This document shows, piece by piece, positions 9,725-16,541 of a DNA stretch of 64,000 nt. Source of the DNA: Cohaesibacter haloalkalitolerans (GTDB lineage: Bacteria; Pseudomonadota; Alphaproteobacteria; Rhizobiales; Cohaesibacteraceae). A program made the translations under genes and the position numbers. How positions within the stretch are numbered: position 1 is the stretch's first letter; every line of letters begins with the position of its first letter. The stretch lies in NCBI RefSeq assembly GCF_003574655.1, contig NZ_QNUM01000004.1, positions 1 to 64,000 on the forward strand. Reading direction: 5' to 3'. The notes under the pieces are model-generated. The model made no database searches. It was not told the origin of the DNA and saw only the letters and a program-made list of their open reading frames with translations.

Positions 9725-10167
9725 TTTTCACTCCCGTTATCGCCATGTCCGTTCAGATTTCCCGAAGACCCAAGTTCGTTTCCTCTCATCCGGGGACATC
9801 GTGATCAGGCATATGGCTTAGAATTGTTTTTCCATGCGCGAATGACTGTTGGTTTGGCCGACCATCTTGTCAGAAAATGGAGAAAATCGCTTTCCCAATC
9901 GGCCAGATCAACCCGTGAAATCCGTTGCACATCCCTATGATTAAACGATTAATCAAAGAAATCGTAGATGTGGAAAATACCTATCCGCATATCCTTGGGG
10001 AAATTCCCTCAAAAACCCACCGCACAACAGACAGAGAACGCCCGAGATTTGCACGAAGGCAACCTTGGAAAATGCCGACACGTTCAGCATTCACACCAAC
10101 AAAAAGGACACAGGGGAAAATACGGGAAAGGAAGCAATCAAACGGGCAGTCCCTCGCCCAAACGGTC
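9725..10167. other. Intergenic region upstream of dctP
   Basis: 443 bp without a supported gene. It holds the LacI-type operator at 9938-9955, and so presumably the dctP promoter. The long 5' leader (over 200 bp from operator to start) shows no recognisable riboswitch. The half next to the hlyD stop shows no clear terminator. Confidence 0.6.
9938..9955 (-). promoter_or_regulatory. LacI-family operator upstream of dctPQM
   Basis: TGATTAAACGATTAATCA is palindromic with a central CG and matches the site at 3237-3254 at 16 of 18 bases. It lies 213 bp upstream of the dctP start, so the transcript is inferred to start close to it and carry a long leader. Confidence 0.82.
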
Positions 10168-11484
10168 TCAAGACCTGAAGGAACGTTGCATGCTCTTGGT
10201 GACCGGTTCAAACACCATCTGGAAAAATGTCCGGGAGCCCGTTTCCAGAAACGCCTCGACTGGCATGCCGGGGACCAGATCCGGCAGCCTTGTCGATTGT
10301 TCGGGCAACAGCTCCAGACGCACGACGAAATAGGGGCGCTGCGTGCGCTGGTTCATCCGCCTGTCCGGTGAAATGAAGACGACATGTCCGTCAGCCGCCG
10401 GAAATTCTGTTGGATCAAATGCACTCAGCGACAATCTGGCCTTCTGCCCCACCCTCACCTGATCGATGTCCGCGGGGCGCACCTCTACCTCGATCTGCAG
10501 GCGTTTCTGATCCGGCACAATTTCTACCAGTGGCTGATAGGCAGCGATGGCGCTGCCGATGGTGTTGACATGCAGCTTGTCGATGGTGCCGCTTGCTGGC
10601 GCTTCCAGAGCCACCCTGTCGACGACCTTCCGCGCCGCCTGCAACTCATTGGCCAGGGCCAGCTTTTCCGAGCGCAGCTCAGCCAATTCCCGCGACACAG
10701 CTTCATTGAACTGATCAACGAGCTGGTTCAGGCGCTGATCAATCTCCGACATCTGGATGGGCAGGGATTCCGTTTGCGTTTTCAGCTTCCGATAGTCGGT
10801 TTCGACCTCGGCGAACTCTTTCTGCGTGTTCTGGTAGGCCACCTTGCTGACGACCCCCTTCTTCATCAGGGTCTCTCGCATCTTCACCTGCTCTTGCAGG
10901 ATCTTGCGCCAGTCATCCAGCGCCTTGAGTTCGGCTTGGGACCCGGCAAGTTGCTGCTTGAGAATGGATTGCTGCTCCAACAGGACCGATCGCTCACGCT
11001 GCTTCAGGCGCTGGCGCGTGTTGAACTGCTTTTCCTGATCTTGCGCAAGCCGATTAAAGGAGGCAAAAGGCGTGGCTTGCTTCAGATTTTCAGGCAGACT
11101 GGCAATAGCGAAGTCCTCATGCCGCTCCTCGGCCTCAAGGCGCAGCTCCTTGATCGCGATATAGGCCATGCGCGTTTCAAGCTTGGCCAACTCGGCCTTC
11201 TTCTCGCTATCTTCGATGGTCAGCAGCAACTGCCCCTCTTCCACATGCTGGCCTTCCTCGACCGAAATGCTCCGCACCACGCCACCACGTTCATGGGCAA
11301 CCACCTGCGTACGCCCTTCTTTCGTGATCGTGCCCCTTGCGATCACTGCCCCCTCAAGAGGCGCATATCCCGCCCAGACACAGAACACACCAAAGAAGAG
11401 AAAGATCATCACGCCACCGACAACCTTCAGCGACCTGAAGGCACTAAGAGTCTGGATCTCCTTTTCATAGTCGATCACGCTCAT
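10168..11484 (-). CDS. Type I secretion periplasmic adaptor, HlyD/PrtE family
   Basis: 438 residues: a short cytoplasmic N-terminus, one membrane helix (about 23-43), a lipoyl-like half-motif (ARGTITKEGRTQVVAHERGG), a long coiled coil (about 95-280) and a C-terminal barrel. This is the usual HlyD/PrtE membrane-fusion architecture linking the inner-membrane ABC exporter to a TolC-type outer-membrane channel. It starts 3 bp after the ABC gene, so the two are translationally coupled. No TolC gene is in the operon, so a housekeeping TolC is probably used. The context indicates that it serves the PL7 lyase encoded first in the operon. Confidence 0.93.
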   Translation of the reverse strand: MSVIDYEKEIQTLSAFRSLKVVGGVMIFLFFGVFCVWAGYAPLEGAVIARGTITKEGRTQVVAHERGGVVRSISVEEGQHVEEGQLLLTIEDSEKKAELAKLETRMAYIAIKELRLEAEERHEDFAIASLPENLKQATPFASFNRLAQDQEKQFNTRQRLKQRERSVLLEQQSILKQQLAGSQAELKALDDWRKILQEQVKMRETLMKKGVVSKVAYQNTQKEFAEVETDYRKLKTQTESLPIQMSEIDQRLNQLVDQFNEAVSRELAELRSEKLALANELQAARKVVDRVALEAPASGTIDKLHVNTIGSAIAAYQPLVEIVPDQKRLQIEVEVRPADIDQVRVGQKARLSLSAFDPTEFPAADGHVVFISPDRRMNQRTQRPYFVVRLELLPEQSTRLPDLVPGMPVEAFLETGSRTFFQMVFEPVTKSMQRSFRS

Positions 11485-11487
11485 CGG

Positions 11488-13278
11488 TCAGCCTTGTTCC
11501 TTTCCGAATGGCAGGCTCCGGTCCGAACCGGATTGGCCTCCTGCCACCGTTTTGGATTTGTCCTCAATGGCTCTCGTCTTGCCGTCGGCTTCTCTTGGCA
11601 TCATCAGGGCTTCTCTGGGGCCGAAACGGACAACGGTTCCATTGTCCACGATCAGAACCTTGTCGGCAGAATTGACCAGATGCATGCGCTGGGTCACAAA
11701 AAGCACCGTTTTGCCGCCAGCGCGAGCATTCGCAATAGCAGCAACCAAAGCCCGTTCCCCCTCTTTGTCCAGATGGGCATCCGGTTCATCAAGAAGCAGG
11801 ATTTGCGGATCACCAAAGAAGGCCCGAGCCAGATTGATCCGCTGCTTCTGACCTCCGGACAAGTTGAAGGAAACCGTGTCCAGATTGGTGTTGTAGCCTT
11901 GGGGCAGGCTGCCGATAAACTCATGTGCTCCGGCATTGAGAGCGGCATTGACGATGTCTTTGTCACTGGCTTCTAGACTGAAGCGGGAAATATTCTCGGC
12001 CACCGTGCCATGGAAAAAATCACTTTCCTGCCCGGCATATCCGATTTCAGCGCCCAGCTGATCAGGGTCCCATTGCGCCAGTTCAAAGCCATCGATGGAA
12101 ACCTTGCCGACGCTGGGCCGGATGATCGAGGCCAGAACGCGCATCAGGGTGCTCTTGCCTGCCCCGCTGGAGCCGACGATGGCCACAACCTCTCCGGGGG
12201 CAACCTCAAAAGAGATACCCCTCAGCAAGGCCTTGTCGGCTGTGACGCCCGGGGGAACAAAGCTGACATTGTCACAACGCAGATAGCCCCGGATCTCCGG
12301 CAAAGTGAGGGGGGCAGGCGTGTTGCCTGTCTGATGTGTGCCCTTGAACCAGTTCCTGAGGCGACCATTGGCCACGCTCGCCGCCGTCATCTGTTTGTAA
12401 CTGCCGACGAATTGTTCAATCGGCAACAGGGCACGACCCGAGATGATGCTGGACGCAAAGATCAGACCAGCAGAAAGATGTTCGGACATGACCAGATAGG
12501 CCGAGCAGCCCAGTATCATGATCTGGATGGCCTGTCTGGCAAAGCGGACAAGGCCGAAGAAAATGCCGTTGACGACAGAGAGTTCGTTGGAAGAATAGAC
12601 CGCATCTACGATGTTGCGCTGCCAACGGTTCAATTGCGCGCTCCCCATCCCCATTGCGCAGACATCATCAAGATGGCGCAGGATTTCGGAGCTCTTCACC
12701 GAGGACTGCTTATACAGGCGTGATGTATTATACTGGTGCCTCCACGCCATCAGTTCATTGCCTAGGGCGAGCAGAAGCAGGATCAGCGCACCAAGACTGG
12801 CAACGGCGCCAATCCATGGATGAACGAAGAAAAGAATGGCCAGGAATATCGGCACGAATGGCAAGTCGAGAACGCTGAACACACCGCGCCCCGAGAGATA
12901 TTGCCGGACGGTCGTCACGTCATTGAGCAACGATGCCAGTCGGGTGCGATCAACTTCGCGGTTCTTGACCCCATGCTCGAGCAGAGCGGACTTCGTTCGC
13001 AGCTCGTAATGCACGCTCATCTTCTGGGCCACAGTGCGACGCAGGACCTCCAGAATGCTGAAAAGGGCTATGCAAAACAGGATCAAAAGAGTGAGATACA
13101 GCAGCGTATCCAGCCCATCGCTGGGCAGAACCCGATCATAGATCTGAGACAGATAGATCGGCATGGCCAGCAAGAGAAGGTTGGCTGCGATCGAGAAGAC
13201 CAGCAGCCAAACTCCGAAGCGAAGGACAATATCAACCCCGACCGGATTGTTTTCTGAAGCTGATATCGTCACAGTCAC
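11488..13278 (-). CDS. Type I secretion ABC transporter, permease/ATPase (PrtD family)
   Basis: 596 residues. The N-terminal transmembrane domain (about 15-300) has no C39 peptidase domain. The C-terminal nucleotide-binding domain has Walker A (GSSGAGKST), signature (LSGGQKQR) and Walker B (ILLLDEPDAHLD). PrtD-type exporters secrete RTX proteins with uncleaved C-terminal signals, which fits the RTX alginate lyase 27 bp upstream. The start codon is GTG, with a second in-frame GTG 6 bp on, so the exact start is uncertain by two codons. Confidence 0.93.
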   Translation of the reverse strand: MTVTISASENNPVGVDIVLRFGVWLLVFSIAANLLLLAMPIYLSQIYDRVLPSDGLDTLLYLTLLILFCIALFSILEVLRRTVAQKMSVHYELRTKSALLEHGVKNREVDRTRLASLLNDVTTVRQYLSGRGVFSVLDLPFVPIFLAILFFVHPWIGAVASLGALILLLLALGNELMAWRHQYNTSRLYKQSSVKSSEILRHLDDVCAMGMGSAQLNRWQRNIVDAVYSSNELSVVNGIFFGLVRFARQAIQIMILGCSAYLVMSEHLSAGLIFASSIISGRALLPIEQFVGSYKQMTAASVANGRLRNWFKGTHQTGNTPAPLTLPEIRGYLRCDNVSFVPPGVTADKALLRGISFEVAPGEVVAIVGSSGAGKSTLMRVLASIIRPSVGKVSIDGFELAQWDPDQLGAEIGYAGQESDFFHGTVAENISRFSLEASDKDIVNAALNAGAHEFIGSLPQGYNTNLDTVSFNLSGGQKQRINLARAFFGDPQILLLDEPDAHLDKEGERALVAAIANARAGGKTVLFVTQRMHLVNSADKVLIVDNGTVVRFGPREALMMPREADGKTRAIEDKSKTVAGGQSGSDRSLPFGKEQG

Positions 13279-13305
13279 CTACTTGTTTGTTGGCGTCTCT
13301 CTACA

Positions 13306-14928
13306 CTAGAGACTGAAGTCGCTCGCCATCAGATGGTCAGACGTTCTGATGTCGACTGCGAAATCAGCTACACCATCGCCATCTATGTCGCCCAAGATTG
13401 TCTGAATGCTGCCGTCCACTTCGGTGCGCAGTTCGCCTGCTTCTCCCGAAAAGGCGTCTTCGCCAATAAAGGAAAAGGCCTGATTGCCCGAAACGGTGCT
13501 GTTGGCATCGATGGCGCTGAGATCAACGATGTCACCTTCAGAGATATCGAAATCCTTGAACAGATCACGACCGCTCAGATCAACGGTGCTATCGTCAATG
13601 GATTCCAGAACGAACGTGTCAGCCCCGGACGAGCCAAGAATCGTGTCCGCCCCTTTTCCGCCAACCAGAACATCATCACCAGCATGGCCAAAGAGCCGGT
13701 CGTTGCCATCGCCACCCCAAAGACTGTCGTTCCCTGCACCACCGCGCAGATCGTCCTTGCCGGCCCCGCCATCAAGGATGTCATTACCCCCGTCGCCGAT
13801 GAGACGGTCGTTGCCATCATCGCCATGCAGAGCATCATTGCCAGCCCCGCCATAGAGCTTGTCAGCACCCTGACCACCATAAACGGCATCGTTGCCATCA
13901 TCACCGAACAGCCGGTCATCATCATTCCCGCCGTAGATGGTGTCATTCCCGGAACCGCCGAAGATCTTGTCGTCCCCATTGCCACCGAGCAGCGTGTCAT
14001 TTCCGTCTTCACCTATGATGCGATCGCGCCCATCAAGGCCCGAGATCTTGTCATCGCCACTTGTGCCATAGAGGCGATCATTGGCGTCATCTCCCGAGAT
14101 CACATTGAGATGGTCTTGCCCGTCTCCAGAGCCGCCTCCATCGTTACCATCCGGATTGGATGGGGTATCTCCACCACCAGCGACAGGGCCGACATCAACA
14201 AGCCCGTCATATCCCTGACCAGCGGTGTGGGAATAGTCCAGTCCATAAAAGGAAACCTGCCCCGTGCCCGAGCCCATGGCTTCATTGAGCTGCAGATAGC
14301 AGCCCGCCTTGAAGTTGAGCGGTTCGTTGGTCCAGTGATCGGTGATGGAGGTCTCCGAGGTATAGACATCCCCATCGGCATAGATGACCACTTTGATCTG
14401 GTCGCCATGAACCTCGATCTGATAGGAGAAATTCTCTCCCTTGCTGATGGACGGCTCGTTTCCGTCCGCGTTCGCAAACGTGAATTTCAGCGTCTTGTCA
14501 TCGGGACCACTGTGTTCGCTGTAATAGTAGACAGAGCCATTGTCCCAATAAAGACGCACGAGTTCGTCAACCGTTCCGCGAACCTGACCGATGACGATCT
14601 TGCCATCCTGGCCGTTATCCCAGACCGGAGCCTCATCAATGCGCAAGGTTGCGGTCATTGTGCCGCCCTCGCTCAGATACCAGGCGGCACTGTCATTGCC
14701 GTCTTTTTCGCGCAATTCGGTGCGGGCATAACGAGCGTTGCCAGTTGTGGCTCCGTCAACGCTCGCGGTCATCACCATGGCACCATCTTTGGCGTCATAG
14801 AAATATTCACTTTCATACCCATCCAGATTGCTTATGGTCTTGGCTCTTCCATCTGTGCCGCCATAGGCGTCAACGGGCAGGTTCAGTTTCCAGGCAGATA
14901 AGTCAAAATTGTCGGAATTCGTGGTCAT
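13306..14928 (-). CDS. Secreted PL7-family alginate lyase with RTX repeats; QVR in place of QIH/QVH
   Basis: 540 residues. Residues 1-235 form a polysaccharide lyase family 7 jelly-roll. It has the RTELR motif (69-73) and NFKAGCYLQ (205-213), which corresponds to the family's YFKAGxYxQ. The third hallmark, QIH/QVH, reads QVR (115-117), so the usual catalytic-site histidine is arginine (codon CGC at 14578-14580). Residues about 270-420 hold roughly 15 RTX nonapeptides for calcium binding, followed by a type I secretion C-terminal domain. There is no Sec signal, as expected for type I export by the two genes downstream. The likely role is extracellular cleavage or binding of the polymer made by the alg operon next door, or of brown-algal alginate. 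Activity is uncertain because of the H-to-R change. Confidence 0.9.
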   Translation of the reverse strand: MTTNSDNFDLSAWKLNLPVDAYGGTDGRAKTISNLDGYESEYFYDAKDGAMVMTASVDGATTGNARYARTELREKDGNDSAAWYLSEGGTMTATLRIDEAPVWDNGQDGKIVIGQVRGTVDELVRLYWDNGSVYYYSEHSGPDDKTLKFTFANADGNEPSISKGENFSYQIEVHGDQIKVVIYADGDVYTSETSITDHWTNEPLNFKAGCYLQLNEAMGSGTGQVSFYGLDYSHTAGQGYDGLVDVGPVAGGGDTPSNPDGNDGGGSGDGQDHLNVISGDDANDRLYGTSGDDKISGLDGRDRIIGEDGNDTLLGGNGDDKIFGGSGNDTIYGGNDDDRLFGDDGNDAVYGGQGADKLYGGAGNDALHGDDGNDRLIGDGGNDILDGGAGKDDLRGGAGNDSLWGGDGNDRLFGHAGDDVLVGGKGADTILGSSGADTFVLESIDDSTVDLSGRDLFKDFDISEGDIVDLSAIDANSTVSGNQAFSFIGEDAFSGEAGELRTEVDGSIQTILGDIDGDGVADFAVDIRTSDHLMASDFSL

Positions 14929-15247
14929 CGTCTTTCCTCAGCTCTTTCGTTTTTGACTGGCTCACACCATGTCAAAAAACCCAAGTTTTGGTCTGAAAAG
15001 CGATCTGGAATTCTTCGTATTCCCTTGGGAGATTTAGATAATTCCATCTAAAAAGATCAGAATCATCTAAAGAGACTCGCAATTCACTCACCAACTTGGA
15101 CGAAAGTATCGAAAGAATATGGTTAAAAAATTGTTAATCATCAATATAGTCCAATTTAATCCCCATGATTTAAATCAATAATTACGTGCACAAATTTTAG
15201 TCAGAATATTTTATATTTGTTTTGCCATATTTTTACTCAGTGAATAC
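14929..15247. other. AT-rich intergenic region upstream of the PL7 lyase operon
   Basis: 319 bp, strongly AT-rich against a GC-rich background, between the PL7 start and the stop of the last alg gene. It must hold the promoter of the lyase-secretion operon. It contains a TTAA-N7-TTAA sequence at 15123-15138. I see no clear terminator for the alg operon. Confidence 0.6.
15123..15138 (-). promoter_or_regulatory. Possible CtrA box upstream of the PL7 lyase operon
   Basis: TTAAAAAATTGTTAAT fits TTAA-N7-TTAA, the core of the CtrA consensus. It lies 194 bp upstream of the PL7 start in an AT-rich region, so chance occurrence is more likely here than at the other sites. Confidence 0.4.
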
Positions 15248-16534
15248 TTATTGTTCAACTCCTTCAATTTCAGACCCATCACTTTTGTCGCCGTGAAATC
15301 TCTGCGTCATGTTTCCTCCCAGTTTAGAGTTTGTCAGAGGCCTCAAATCATCGATTGTGGCATCCAGTTCCGGATCCTTTTCGAGCACCAGAAGCGGTTC
15401 AAGCCAGGCGATCTGATACTTCTTCTGTTCAAGAAGCCCGGACTTGACCGTTTGCTGTTTGTCTGTCTTTTCTTCCACAAGCTCCGGCTTTTCGATGGCG
15501 CGCAGCGAAAACCTCGCAGCCATGATCAGGCGATCCATGTAGGGTTGGGGATTGAGCTTGTTGACCTCTTTTAGCATGGCGGTTGCCGTGACCATCGGAG
15601 CGATAGCGTGCAGCTGATAGTGCAAGGCATATTTGCCGCGGCGCATTTCCATCGGTAGACTGCCATCCGGATCAATGGTATCAAGGATCACCCGGTGGCT
15701 TTCCAACCCCCAGTCGATGAAGCTCTCATTTTCAACGATGAGGCCGATCTGGATCAGGGCAAGTGCTGCCCATGCTCTCAGATTGCCCTTGCTTGCCATC
15801 GGAGGCCCATCGGTTTCCCAGAACTGGATGATGGCGTGCCCCAGTCCGGTCAACCACTGCTCAATCGTTTCTGTGCTTTGCAGATAGTCTTCCGGCACAG
15901 ATACAGGCACGGACACGGCGGCAGGTAGCGGTGCGGTTTCAGGTGAAGGCTCACCGTCTGTGACAACAGTCTCTTCCGTGGCGACTGCTGGCTCGACCTT
16001 TTTGGAAAACTGCAATCGACCAATGATTGCGGCGTCCGCTGTCGGCTCCTCAGCCGATTGGAGAATGAGGGATTTCAGTTGGGCGTAAGCAATCGCAATG
16101 CCCCCAACGCGCGAGGCATAGGACAGATTTGCTGTCAGGCTGTCGATTTCACTGAAGGAATCCGCTTCAGCCCAGTCATCAATTGCATCGATGGCACACC
16201 GGACAATGTCGCTTCGTTGCGATGGTGTGGTCCGCGCCTTGTCAGCCAGACTGGACAGGATCTGGACAAATCGATCCGAAGGGGCAAGCGCCTCGTTTAC
16301 AGCGGCATTTGCTTCTGCATCAATGTCCGAACGAGACTTGCTGTCGTCCTTGTAACGACTGCCATAGCTAAGAGAAATCGTGGCTTCAGGAAACTCGGGA
16401 CAGACAAATTTTTCCGTTTCAGCGTCAGGCGCATTCGACGCTGCCTGGGCAACAAGGCTTGTGAGCAGCAGTGGAGCTGCGAGCAATGACGCTCGCCCTC
16501 CCTTGCTGATTAACTCTTTCATGCACTGTACCAT
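15248..16534 (-). CDS. AlgL-like periplasmic protein (PL5 fold), catalytic histidine replaced
   Basis: 428 residues with a Sec signal (about 1-31). It follows AlgL of Pseudomonas along most of its length: CPEFPEATISLSYGSRY near the N-terminus, IEQWLTGLGHAII, FIDWGLESHRVI, and DGSLPMEMRRGKYALHY near 289-306. In AlgL the motif NNHxYWAAW carries the catalytic Asn-His. Here it reads GNLRAWAAL (250-258), with Leu252 in the His position; Tyr306 of ALHY is retained. A Pro/Ala-rich insert (about 160-222) is not in AlgL. In Pseudomonas AlgL clears stray polymer from the periplasm. This protein may instead bind polymer or have changed chemistry. It is the last gene of the alg operon, 7 bp after the Sel1 protein gene. 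The start is uncertain (ATG at 16534 or 16522). Confidence 0.8.
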   Translation of the reverse strand: MVQCMKELISKGGRASLLAAPLLLTSLVAQAASNAPDAETEKFVCPEFPEATISLSYGSRYKDDSKSRSDIDAEANAAVNEALAPSDRFVQILSSLADKARTTPSQRSDIVRCAIDAIDDWAEADSFSEIDSLTANLSYASRVGGIAIAYAQLKSLILQSAEEPTADAAIIGRLQFSKKVEPAVATEETVVTDGEPSPETAPLPAAVSVPVSVPEDYLQSTETIEQWLTGLGHAIIQFWETDGPPMASKGNLRAWAALALIQIGLIVENESFIDWGLESHRVILDTIDPDGSLPMEMRRGKYALHYQLHAIAPMVTATAMLKEVNKLNPQPYMDRLIMAARFSLRAIEKPELVEEKTDKQQTVKSGLLEQKKYQIAWLEPLLVLEKDPELDATIDDLRPLTNSKLGGNMTQRFHGDKSDGSEIEGVEQ

Positions 16535-16541
16535 GCTGGTT

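Noticed and set aside
13333-14901. 522-codon plus-strand frame opposite the PL7 lyase
   Set aside because: It mirrors the Gly/Asp-rich RTX repeats on the other strand, which avoids stop codons; the minus-strand product has clear PL7 and RTX motifs.
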